16,562 bases of DNA from Ruminococcus flavefaciens (lineage in GTDB: Bacteria; Bacillota; Clostridia; Oscillospirales; Ruminococcaceae): positions 1 to 16,562 of the forward strand of contig SFMO01000083.1 of NCBI GenBank assembly GCA_004554385.1, in the 5' to 3' direction. The position numbers and the translations under genes are program-made. A model generated the notes under the pieces. That model was not told the DNA's origin, did not search any database, and saw only the letters and a program-made list of their open reading frames with translations. Shown here in pieces: positions 5,283-12,159 of this stretch (the stretch's first letter is position 1; each line of letters opens with the position of its first letter).

Positions 5283-7151
5283 TCAAACCTCAGTGAAGTC
5301 TGCATCAACTACTCCGTCGTCATTTCCGCCCTGAGCGCCTGCGTCAGCAGCACCGCCCATATTAGCGAACTGTGAAGGATCAATACCCTGTGCGCCTGCT
5401 GCACCGTTAGGAGCTGCCTGCTGATATACCTTAGCGGAAAGGTCATAGAATGCCTTCTGGAGGTCCTCCTTGAGAGTCTTGATCTCAGAGTCATTGTTTG
5501 CTTCGATAGCAGACTTGAGTGCTGCGCACTTAGACTCGATATTTGACTTCTCGTCAGCAGATACCTTATCGCCGAAGTCTGTGAGAGCCTTCTCACACTG
5601 GAATACAAGGTTCTCAGCCTCGTTCTTGTTGTCAACAGCCTCACGGCGCTTCTTATCCTCAGCAGCGTACTGCTCAGCTTCCTTGACAGCCTTGTCGATG
5701 TCTTCCTTAGACATATTTGTTGAGGAAGTAATAGTGATGTTCTGCTCCTTGCCTGTTCCGAGGTCCTTAGCAGATACGTGAACGATACCGTTCTGGTCGA
5801 TATCGAATGTTACTTCGATCTGAGGGATTCCTCTTGGTGCAGGAGCGATACCGTCGAGACGGAAAGTACCGAGCTGCTTGTTGTCTCTTGCGAATTCACG
5901 CTCACCCTGAAGTACGTTGATATCAACAGCAGGCTGATTGTCAGCGTATGTTGAGAATACCTGTGACTTCTTTGTAGGGATAGTTGTATTTCTCTCGATC
6001 ATTCTTGTGCAAACTCCGCCTGCCGTCTCGATACCGAGTGAAAGAGGAGTTACATCGAGGAGAAGGAGACCGTTCTTAACGTCGCCGCCGAGAACACCGC
6101 CCTGGTATGCAGCACCGAGAGCTACGCACTCATCAGGGTTGATGCCCTTGAATGGCTCCTTGCCGATGAGCTTCTTAACAGCTTCCTGTACAGCAGGGAT
6201 TCTTGAAGAACCGCCGACCATAAGGACCTTGTTGATCTCTGAGATGTTCAGACCGCTGTCGCTGAGAGCCTGTCTTACAGGTCCCATTGTAGCCTCAACG
6301 AGGTCAGCTGTGAGCTCGTTGAACTTAGCCTGTGTAAGTGTGAGGTCGAGGTGCTTAGGAGTGCCCGATGCGTCAACAGTGATGAACGGGATATTGATAT
6401 TTGAAGTTGTTGTGGATGAGAGCTCTATCTTGGACTTTTCTGCAGCGTCCTTAAGTCTCTGAGCAGCCATCTTATCCTGTGAAAGATCGATGCCCTCAGC
6501 CTTCTTGAACTCTTCAACGATCCAGTCGATGATACGCTGGTCGAAGTCATCACCGCCGAGACGGTTGTTACCTGCTGTAGCAAGAACCTGCTGAACGTCC
6601 TCGCCCATTTCGATGATAGAAACATCGAATGTACCGCCGCCGAGGTCGTAAACCATTACGGTCTGCTCCTCTTCCTTGTCGATACCGTATGAGAGAGCTG
6701 CAGCTGTAGGCTCATTGATGATACGCTTAACGGTAAGACCTGCGATCTGACCTGCGTCCTTAGTAGCCTGTCTCTGTGAGTCTGTGAAGTAAGCAGGAAC
6801 TGTGATAACAGCCTCAGTTACTGTCTCGCCGAGGTAAGCCTCTGCGTCAGCCTTCAGCTTCTGAAGGATCATAGCTGAGATCTCCTGAGGAGTGTAGTTC
6901 TTGCCGTCGATAGCAACTTTATAATCAGAACCCATGTGTCTCTTTATAGAAGAAACTGTTCTGTCGTGGTTTGTGATAGCCTGTCTCTTAGCCACCTGAC
7001 CTACGAGACGCTCGCCGTTGTTTGTGAAAGCAACGACTGAAGGAGTTGTTCTTGCACCCTCGCTGTTTGGGATAACTACAGCGTTACCACCCTCCATTAC
7101 AGCTACGCAAGAGTTTGTTGTACCAAGGTCGATACCAATAATTTTACTCAT
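5283..7151 (-). CDS. dnaK: Chaperone protein DnaK (Hsp70)
   Basis: DnaK is the ATP-dependent Hsp70 that binds exposed hydrophobic segments with DnaJ and GrpE. The 622-residue sequence begins SKIIGIDLGTTNSCVAVMEG and includes the phosphate-binding YDLGGGTFDVSI, the NEPTAAALSYG and VGGSSRIPAVQ blocks, and the linker LLLLDVTPLSLGIET before the substrate-binding domain. The C-terminal tail is Gly/Ala-rich and ends DDGVVDADFTEV, as usual in Firmicutes. The length fits the Gram-positive type. AGGAGG stands 8 bases before the ATG. It follows grpE in the same direction with a 123-base gap and would be transcribed from the CIRCE-controlled promoter ahead of hrcA. Confidence 0.99.
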   Translation of the reverse strand: MSKIIGIDLGTTNSCVAVMEGGNAVVIPNSEGARTTPSVVAFTNNGERLVGQVAKRQAITNHDRTVSSIKRHMGSDYKVAIDGKNYTPQEISAMILQKLKADAEAYLGETVTEAVITVPAYFTDSQRQATKDAGQIAGLTVKRIINEPTAAALSYGIDKEEEQTVMVYDLGGGTFDVSIIEMGEDVQQVLATAGNNRLGGDDFDQRIIDWIVEEFKKAEGIDLSQDKMAAQRLKDAAEKSKIELSSTTTSNINIPFITVDASGTPKHLDLTLTQAKFNELTADLVEATMGPVRQALSDSGLNISEINKVLMVGGSSRIPAVQEAVKKLIGKEPFKGINPDECVALGAAYQGGVLGGDVKNGLLLLDVTPLSLGIETAGGVCTRMIERNTTIPTKKSQVFSTYADNQPAVDINVLQGEREFARDNKQLGTFRLDGIAPAPRGIPQIEVTFDIDQNGIVHVSAKDLGTGKEQNITITSSTNMSKEDIDKAVKEAEQYAAEDKKRREAVDNKNEAENLVFQCEKALTDFGDKVSADEKSNIESKCAALKSAIEANNDSEIKTLKEDLQKAFYDLSAKVYQQAAPNGAAGAQGIDPSQFANMGGAADAGAQGGNDDGVVDADFTEV

Positions 7152-7170
7152 AATATATTCCTCCTGATCT

Positions 7171-7226
7171 ATAAGCCATTAGCCGTCAGCCTTTAGCTTT
7201 CAGCCAATGGTGTCCGCACTGCGGAC
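7171..7226 (-). repeat. Repetitive leader and hairpins between grpE and dnaK
   Basis: Upstream of the dnaK ribosome site the minus strand contains GGCTGAAAGCTAAAGGCTGA and related 6-8-base words ending in GGCTAATGGCTTAT, with CCATT/AATGG at the two ends (7176-7180 and 7206-7210). Next to it GTCCGC-ACT-GCGGAC (7212-7226) is a perfect small hairpin. The region has no coding potential. It could tune expression between grpE and dnaK. Confidence 0.5.
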
Positions 7227-7274
7227 GTTATATTGATTGTTTTGATTGATATGAAGCCCAGCCAGATCTAATGA

Positions 7275-7829
7275 CTAAACTGCAACTGCCACCATAGCAG
7301 GTCTTACAAGCTTATCCCCGAGCATATAGCCCTTCTGGAACACAGCACAGACATGATTGCTTTCGTAATCAGTGCCGTCCTGCTGCTGTATCGCATTGTG
7401 AACGTTGGGATCGAATTCAGCTCCGAGAGCCTCTATCTCGCTCACATTCATCTGTGTGAGGAAGTTCCTGAACTGATTGTAGATCATGTTCATTCCGTTC
7501 TTGAAGTTCTCATCGCCGCACTCAGCCTCAAGTGATCTCTCAAAGCTGTCAAGTACTGGAAGAAGCTTTTCAACACACTGAACTGAAGCGTTCTGATATG
7601 TCTCTGTCTTCTCCTTAGCTGTTCTCTTGCGGTAGTTATCGTACTCCGCAAATAACCTCAGGTACTTGTCGTTTGCCTCTGCGAGCGCCTCCTCCATATC
7701 CGCGAACTGTGCGGCGGAATCGTTGTACTCGCTGGCAGCGTCGTCCTCGTCAAGAGCCTCGGGTGTATCCTCGCACAGCTCTTCCTCGAGTTCGTCAAGC
7801 TCCTCGGAGATATTCTCATTTTTCTCCAT
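7275..7829 (-). CDS. grpE: Nucleotide exchange factor GrpE
   Basis: GrpE releases ADP from DnaK. The 184-residue protein has a disordered, very acidic N-terminus (residues 1-48) and a long dimerisation helix (about 45-95, with DKYLRLFAEYDNYRKRT). The C-terminal beta domain carries the GrpE signature around 136-150 (GAEFDPNVHNAIQQ) and ends with KGYMLGDKLVRPAMVAVAV. The length is typical. AAAGGAG precedes the ATG by 10 bases. The gene starts 16 bases after the hrcA stop codon, consistent with one operon. Confidence 0.97.
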   Translation of the reverse strand: MEKNENISEELDELEEELCEDTPEALDEDDAASEYNDSAAQFADMEEALAEANDKYLRLFAEYDNYRKRTAKEKTETYQNASVQCVEKLLPVLDSFERSLEAECGDENFKNGMNMIYNQFRNFLTQMNVSEIEALGAEFDPNVHNAIQQQDGTDYESNHVCAVFQKGYMLGDKLVRPAMVAVAV

Positions 7830-7845
7830 CGGTCATTGCTCCTTT

Positions 7846-8889
7846 CTATGGCTCCTGTGTATCTGAAGGAGCATTTATTATGTCATCATCGCCGTCCATG
7901 AGAGCAGATATTTTCTGCGTCAGGTATTCGACGTAAGGGATTATCTTTTTGTAATCGACTCTCATAGGACCTATTATTCCGAGAGAGCCTGCCTCCTTGC
8001 CGCCCTTGCGGTACTTGGAGACTATAAGGCTTGAATTGCCTATGGCAAAGCTGTCGTTTTCAGAACTGAACTTTACCTGTATGCCGCTAAAAGCATTTTC
8101 AAGGAGCTCTGAAAGGCCGTCCTTGTGTTCGATGAATCTCACGACCTCCATCTTGTCAAGCTCCTCGCAGGACAGAAGCTTTTCGCTTCCGCTGACGGTG
8201 AGCTCCTGCTGACGCAGGTCCTCGGAGAGCTCACATATTCCCTTTACCAGCGGTGAAAGGGAAACCATATATGCGCTTACTGCCGCTACCATCTTATCGA
8301 ACATCTCCTCAGAGAGGTCATCTACGGAGACACCGCTGAGGTTTTCCTCTATATAATGTGTAAAGAAATCCAGCTGTTCGTGGCTGAGGTCGAATTCCAG
8401 TCTGCAAGCCTTGTTTTTAATGCTTCCGTTTGAGGTTATCAGAAGTATCACGTACAGGCGCTTGCCTGTGGGGATAACTTCCACCTTTGAGATAACCGAG
8501 AATCTCGGAACAGCGTTGGTAACTACTGCGGCGCAGTGAGTTATTTCCGTAAGGGCAGTTGCGGCGTTCTGTACAAGGAGCTCCTCAGGAGTATCCTTGT
8601 CGCCAAGCATTTCGTCCAGCATTCTCTTCTCTTCCTCGGGAAGATCATGGGGCGTCATAAGTTCGTCGATATACAGCCTGTAGCCCTTGAAGGTAGGAAC
8701 TCTTCCTGCCGAGGTGTGAGGCTGTTCGAGATAGCCCATCTGTTCGAGAGCTGCCATATCATTTCTGATAGTAGCAGAGGAAACATTTATATTTTCAAGC
8801 TTCGAGATCGATTTCGAGCCAACGGGTTCGCCCGTTCTGACATATTCGTCAACCACAGCAGCAAGTATTCTGAGCTTTCTGTCGTCCAC
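7846..8889 (-). CDS. hrcA: Heat-inducible transcription repressor HrcA
   Basis: HrcA binds CIRCE operators and represses class I heat-shock genes, with GroEL as the usual co-factor for its activity. With a GTG start at 8889 the protein has 347 residues, normal for the family. It starts DDRKLRILAAVVDEY-RTGEPVGSKSI, with the winged-helix recognition part in SSATIRNDMAALEQMGYLEQPHTSAGRVPT. The C-terminal part carries IIGPMRVDYKKIIPYVEYLT near the end. An in-frame GTG at 8919 lies inside the CIRCE operator and has no ribosome site, so it is rejected. The 8889 start has AAGGAAG at reasonable spacing. HrcA represses its own operon through the operator at 8913-8939. Confidence 0.97.
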   Translation of the reverse strand: MDDRKLRILAAVVDEYVRTGEPVGSKSISKLENINVSSATIRNDMAALEQMGYLEQPHTSAGRVPTFKGYRLYIDELMTPHDLPEEEKRMLDEMLGDKDTPEELLVQNAATALTEITHCAAVVTNAVPRFSVISKVEVIPTGKRLYVILLITSNGSIKNKACRLEFDLSHEQLDFFTHYIEENLSGVSVDDLSEEMFDKMVAAVSAYMVSLSPLVKGICELSEDLRQQELTVSGSEKLLSCEELDKMEVVRFIEHKDGLSELLENAFSGIQVKFSSENDSFAIGNSSLIVSKYRKGGKEAGSLGIIGPMRVDYKKIIPYVEYLTQKISALMDGDDDIINAPSDTQEP

Positions 8890-8912
8890 GATACTCACTT
8901 CCTTCAACCTCG

Positions 8913-8939
8913 TTAGCACTCTAGCTCTTTGAGTGCTAA
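8913..8939. promoter_or_regulatory. CIRCE operator (HrcA binding site)
   Basis: TTAGCACTC (8913-8921), nine bases, then GAGTGCTAA (8931-8939) match the CIRCE consensus at all 18 arm positions. It begins right after the -10 region of the hrcA promoter and ends 23 bases before the hrcA start codon. Confidence 0.98.
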
Positions 8940-8943
8940 CTAT

Positions 8944-8972
8944 AATTTATCACTATTATGATGATTTGTCAA
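8944..8972 (-). promoter_or_regulatory. Sigma-A promoter of the hrcA-grpE-dnaK operon
   Basis: On the minus strand TTGACA (8972-8967), a 17-base spacer and TAAATT (8949-8944). The start of transcription would fall within or at the edge of the CIRCE element, giving direct steric repression by HrcA. Confidence 0.75.
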
Positions 8973-9080
8973 GGGCTTTATACATTTTCGGCTTTTTGGC
9001 CTAATTTTACCACCTGTTCATGTGCATTTAGAGCAATTTGACAAAGAGTATAAACAGACTTTTTTTCGTGTGTTATTCTA

Positions 9081-9109
9081 TTGACAAACGCCTTTCTCTG
9101 CGCTATAAT
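9081..9109 (+). promoter_or_regulatory. Consensus sigma-A promoter of folT-folC
   Basis: TTGACA (9081-9086), 17 bases, TATAAT (9104-9109): a perfect consensus promoter. Transcription would start near 9116, where GCAGTA-AGG-TACTGC (9116-9130) forms a small hairpin at the RNA 5' end. Confidence 0.88.
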
Positions 9110-9137
9110 GTAAATGCAGTAAGGTACTGCAATATTT

Positions 9138-9252
9138 TGAAGAGTAAAAATATGTTCGTTATACCTGTGGGTATTCCAGTGTTGGCTGAACGGGGAGTTG
9201 TCAGTCAAACGAAAAGCTTCGGCTTACGGTTCATATTTTGCATCCCGCTTCA
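9138..9252 (+). ncRNA. Tetrahydrofolate (THF) riboswitch aptamer
   Basis: The leader shows the layout of the THF riboswitch known from Firmicutes folT and folC genes. Closing stem P1 is TGAAG (9138-9142) with CTTCA (9248-9252). AGAGTA (9141-9146) opens the core. The AAATATG-TTCGT strand (about 9148-9159) pairs with ACGG-TTCATATTT (about 9226-9238), the P2-type stem. GCATCCCGCT (9240-9249) matches the conserved 3' strand. The match is by eye to remembered family features; its position in front of a folate transporter gene strongly supports it. THF binding would be expected to lower folT-folC expression. Confidence 0.85.
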
Positions 9253-9255
9253 TAG

Positions 9256-9312
9256 GACAATAAAAAAGAAACTATGCCTTCTTTTCTTGTCGTATGAGTG
9301 AGGAAAAGGAGG
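9256..9312 (+). promoter_or_regulatory. Expression platform of the THF riboswitch
   Basis: Two exclusive stems can form. One is GACAA..AAAAGAA (9256-9270) with TTCTTTT-C-TTGTC (9279-9291). The other is CCTTCTTTTC (9277-9286) with GAAAAGGAGG (9303-9312), 10 base pairs with one G-U, which hides the folT ribosome site. This suggests control at translation initiation. No terminator with a T-run is visible between aptamer and gene. Confidence 0.5.
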
Positions 9313-9320
9313 ATTTTTTT

Positions 9321-9881
9321 ATGGCTGCAAACAACAAAGGCGCTGCAATAAAGTCAGATATCAGACTTTTCGGCAGCACAAAGGTACTGGTGCTGGCTGC
9401 ACTTCTTATCGCTATCAGCATTGTGGGCAAATCGCTGAGAGTTGACTTCTTCAGCGTTATCCGCATAAGCGCGGAAACTCTGCCCGTATTGATGGCAGGC
9501 ATCTTCTTCGGACCGTTTATCGGTGCGGCAGTAGGTGCAGGCGCTGATCTCATCGGCTGTCTCGTAACAGGCATGACTCCAATGCCCCTTATCACAGTAG
9601 GCGCTGCTGCTACAGGATTTTTCGCAGGTCTTGCGTACAATCACGTATTCAGGAACAAGCTTCTCCCGAGAATTGCCTGTTCAGTAGTCATCGCAAGACT
9701 TATCGGATCTCTTATGATAAACACAACAGGTCTTTATTTTCTCTTCCCCGCAATGAGACCTCAGCTTATCTGGAGACCTCTGACAAACCTTATCATGGCA
9801 GTGATCGAGACATTTATCATCTATATGCTCATGAGCAATAAGGCGTTCACAGCTCAGCTTGAGAAGATCAAGAGGAAATGA
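9321..9881 (+). CDS. folT: Folate ECF transporter S component FolT
   Basis: FolT is the membrane substrate-binding subunit of an energy-coupling-factor importer for folates; the EcfA/A'/T module is not in this window. The 186-residue protein has about six membrane segments. It shows the S-component pattern LVLAALLIAISIVGK, RISAETLPVLMAGIFFGP-GAAVGAGADLIGCL and PMPLITVGAAATGFFAGL. The ATG at 9321 is chosen because AAAAGGAGG ends 8 bases before it; the in-frame ATG at 9294 has no ribosome site and would add nine residues. Assignment to folate is supported by the THF riboswitch upstream and by folC, whose start codon overlaps the folT stop. Confidence 0.93.
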   Translation: MAANNKGAAIKSDIRLFGSTKVLVLAALLIAISIVGKSLRVDFFSVIRISAETLPVLMAGIFFGPFIGAAVGAGADLIGCLVTGMTPMPLITVGAAATGFFAGLAYNHVFRNKLLPRIACSVVIARLIGSLMINTTGLYFLFPAMRPQLIWRPLTNLIMAVIETFIIYMLMSNKAFTAQLEKIKRK

Positions 9882-11158
9882 ATTATACAGACGCTATCGA
9901 ATATATGAAAATAGCCGCTCAGCGCGGCAGTGTACTGGGACTTTCCCGTATAACCGAGCTTCTCGGTCTTATGGGAGACCCACAGGACAAAATAAAGACA
10001 GTTCATATCGCAGGCACCAACGGCAAGGGCTCTTTCGGAGCCATGCTCACCTCGGTACTGAAATGCGCAGGATATAGGGTGGGAGGATTCTCTTCTCCTG
10101 CCATAACCGATATCACAGACAGCTTCCGGATAGGCGGCGAAGTGATCTCCGAACAGGATTTCGCTGACCTTATCGGCTATATCGCTCCCATATGCGAGAG
10201 CATGGACGAAAAGCCCACCGAATTTGAAGTTCTCACAGCGGCGGCTTTCGAGCTTTTTGTGCGGAAGAAATGCGATATTGCCGTAGTTGAGTGCGGCATG
10301 GGCGGCGATACCGATTCCACCAATGTGATAAAGGCTCCCGTTTTATCTGTAGTGACCAACGTCCAGAAGGACCACGGAGCATTTCTCGGCAACAACATTG
10401 CTGAGATAGCTGCCCACAAGTGCGGCATATTCAAAGCAGGCAGACCTGCCTACTTCGGCGGTAACAGCGAGGAAGCCTATGAAATAGCAGCCGATACCGC
10501 AAACAGGCTCGGCTGCGAGCTGTTTATCCCCGACTATGCACATTTTTCATGGTCAGATGACAACTGTACCATAAACGGCACTGACCTCATATACAAGGGG
10601 CAGAAGCTTCATATCCCCCTTCTCGGCACATATCAGTTTGAAAACGCCGTCAACGTGCTGAGCTGTATCGAAATACTGCGCAGAGAGGGGATAGATATTC
10701 CCGAAAGTGCTGTCCGCCAGGGACTTGAAAAAGTAAAATGGCACGGTCGCTTTGAGGTCATAAGCAAAGAGCCTCTCATAATATACGACGGCGCTCACAA
10801 TCCCGACGGTATCCGCTGTGCAGCAGACAGTATACGCAGATATTTCGGAGATAAGAAGGTGGTTCTTCTCATAGGCGTCATGGCTGACAAGGAGTACGGT
10901 CTTTACGCAGATATGCTCGGAGAACTGGCAGACACCGCCTTTGCGGTAAAGCCCGATAATCCCCGTGCGCTCAACAGCAGTGCTCTCGCACAGGCGCTTA
11001 CTCAGCGAGGACTTGAGACACGCCCCTTCGACGACTTTGATTCGGGAGTAAAAACTGCCTGCGAATACGCAGAACAGCGCCGGATGCCGCTTATCGCACT
11101 GGGCTCGCTGTATATGTACCGCCAGTTCATGGCTTCAATAAAAGATGTAATACACTGA
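9878..11158 (+). CDS. folC: Folylpolyglutamate synthase / dihydrofolate synthase
   Basis: FolC adds glutamates to folates (and often glutamate to dihydropteroate) with ATP, trapping them in the cell. The 426-residue protein has the Mur-ligase-type P-loop AGTNGKGS at residues 45-52 and GGFSSP shortly after. It also has ECGMGGDTDSTNVI in the ATPase core, LLGTYQFENAVNVLSCIEIL at the domain junction and IIYDGAHNPDGI near residues 301-312 in the C-terminal domain. The ATG overlaps the folT TGA (ATGA, 4 bases), so translation is coupled. Import followed by polyglutamylation under one THF switch makes a compact folate-retention unit. Whether dihydrofolate synthase activity is present cannot be told from sequence alone. 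Confidence 0.96.
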   Translation: MNYTDAIEYMKIAAQRGSVLGLSRITELLGLMGDPQDKIKTVHIAGTNGKGSFGAMLTSVLKCAGYRVGGFSSPAITDITDSFRIGGEVISEQDFADLIGYIAPICESMDEKPTEFEVLTAAAFELFVRKKCDIAVVECGMGGDTDSTNVIKAPVLSVVTNVQKDHGAFLGNNIAEIAAHKCGIFKAGRPAYFGGNSEEAYEIAADTANRLGCELFIPDYAHFSWSDDNCTINGTDLIYKGQKLHIPLLGTYQFENAVNVLSCIEILRREGIDIPESAVRQGLEKVKWHGRFEVISKEPLIIYDGAHNPDGIRCAADSIRRYFGDKKVVLLIGVMADKEYGLYADMLGELADTAFAVKPDNPRALNSSALAQALTQRGLETRPFDDFDSGVKTACEYAEQRRMPLIALGSLYMYRQFMASIKDVIH

Positions 11159-11173
11159 ATATAAACGATATGC

Positions 11174-11296
11174 AAAAGGGACGGCTTTAAGTTTGCTCCC
11201 CTTAGCGGAAAAAGCGGTTTACCGAGCCCGAAATTTTGGGCTCGGTAATTTTATGCCGCGATTTCGCCGCAGGGAGCTGCCCTCGCCGTCCCTTTG
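11174..11296. repeat. Nested palindromic element between convergent genes
   Basis: AAAGGGACGGC (11175-11185) pairs with GCCGTCCCTTT (11285-11295) as an outer stem. Inside, GCTCCC..GCGG (from about 11195) pairs with CCGC..GGGAGC (to about 11277), and the innermost TTACCGAGCCC/GGGCTCGGTAA is a terminator. A side hairpin GCCGCGATTTCGCCGC is also possible. Nearly all of the folC-lipoprotein intergenic region can fold into one 120-base structure. Confidence 0.65.
11219..11253 (+). terminator. Intrinsic terminator of folT-folC
   Basis: TTACCGAGCCC (11219-11229) and GGGCTCGGTAA (11238-11248) form an 11-base-pair stem with an 8-base loop, followed by TTTTAT. Confidence 0.88.
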
Positions 11297-11298
11297 TT

Positions 11299-12000
11299 TT
11301 ATCTTGCGTTTTCTTCGTTGTCGTTGATCTTGAACGAACTTGCCTTCCAGAGACCGTCCTCCTTGACAGCCTTTACTACCATTGTGGAATCAGCGCCCAT
11401 ATCATCGAAGGTAACTGTTATAGTGAATGAGTCGTCTGTAACATCTGATACCACAGGATCACTGTTGAATGTGAAGCCGCAGCCTCTTGCACCCTGGAGG
11501 AACCAGAGTGAACCCTCATGGTCTGTGAACATTGCAGGCTCGCCCTCATAAATGACCTTGTATCTTTTCTCAAGAAGGCTTCCTGTTACAGCGTCGGTAA
11601 CGTACTTTTTCACCTCGTCAACAGAGCTGAAGCGTGAATCTGTGACCTTTGTATAGGGATACTTATTATCAACAGTATATGTTACGCTCTCGTCCACCTC
11701 AACACTTGAACCACCGCCGATATAGTCGATAGTATTCAGATTGTTGAGTATATTTGCTGCCTCTGCAATGAGCTCCTCGGAGACTGCCTCGCCGCCTTCA
11801 GCTGTAGTTGTTTCGCTTTCGGCAGCTGTTGTAGTTTCAGCCTCGGCAGCAGTGGTCTCTGCCTCGGAAGAAGCCTCTGTAGCTGCTGTTGAAGGCTCTG
11901 TCTTTGAATTGCTGTCAGTGCCGACGCTCTTTCCGCATGAAGCAATACTGCCGCACATAAGTGCAGAAGCAATGACACACATAATTGTCCTTTTTTTCAT
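11299..12000 (-). CDS. Extracellular lipoprotein with Thr/Glu/Ala linker, possibly IseA-like
   Basis: The 233-residue protein has a signal segment and a lipobox IASC with Cys22. A low-complexity linker (about 24-72, with ETTTAAESETTTAEGG repeats) follows. The compact C-terminal domain (about 75-233) includes NKYPYTKVTDSRFSSVDEVKKY, EGSLWFLQGARG and a final alternating beta stretch ending DGLWKASSFKIN. The SLW..GARG and closing LWK pattern recalls DL-endopeptidase inhibitor (IseA/YoeB) proteins, but I am unsure. GAAGGAA lies before the ATG, and a TTGAAT-17-TATCAT promoter lies upstream. It probably sits on the outer face of the membrane within the wall. Confidence 0.85.
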   Translation of the reverse strand: MKKRTIMCVIASALMCGSIASCGKSVGTDSNSKTEPSTAATEASSEAETTAAEAETTTAAESETTTAEGGEAVSEELIAEAANILNNLNTIDYIGGGSSVEVDESVTYTVDNKYPYTKVTDSRFSSVDEVKKYVTDAVTGSLLEKRYKVIYEGEPAMFTDHEGSLWFLQGARGCGFTFNSDPVVSDVTDDSFTITVTFDDMGADSTMVVKAVKEDGLWKASSFKINDNEENAR

Positions 12001-12051
12001 AATGTTCCTTCTTTCATTAAATAAAAAGCTTGTTTATCGAATACAAGATAT

Positions 12052-12080
12052 ATGATACACGTTTTCCGCAAAATATTCAA
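12052..12080 (-). promoter_or_regulatory. Probable sigma-A promoter of the lipoprotein gene
   Basis: On the minus strand TTGAAT (12080-12075), a 17-base spacer and TATCAT (12057-12052). The leader is about 45 bases. No ECF-type motif like that at 13708-13740 is present here. Confidence 0.55.
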
Positions 12081-12132
12081 GACAAATAATTCACAAACTT
12101 TATTTTAAAGGAAATGATTTTTAGTATAAATT

Positions 12133-12159
12133 AGTGCGGAGCTGTTACGGCTCCGCACT
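12133..12159 (-). terminator. Terminator-like hairpin overlapping the end of the anti-sigma gene
   Basis: On the minus strand AGTGCGGAGC (12159-12150) pairs with GCTCCGCACT (12142-12133). The left arm encodes the last residues of the upstream gene, whose TAA lies in the loop. The tail AATTTATAC is only moderately T-rich. Confidence 0.65.

Noticed and set aside
5938..6462. 174-codon open frame on the plus strand
   Set aside because: It is antisense to dnaK, and its composition is the complement of conserved DnaK codons.
7152..7274. Second CIRCE or separate heat-shock promoter ahead of dnaK
   Set aside because: No TTAGCACTC arm and no TTGACA/TATAAT pair with good spacing is found in this gap; only repeats and a small hairpin.
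8890..8919. Longer hrcA from a GTG at 8919
   Set aside because: That start lies inside the CIRCE operator and lacks a ribosome site; HrcA homologues begin at about DDRK.
9294..9320. Earlier folT start at 9294
   Set aside because: There is no ribosome site before it, and the stretch contains the AAAAGGAGG that serves the ATG at 9321.
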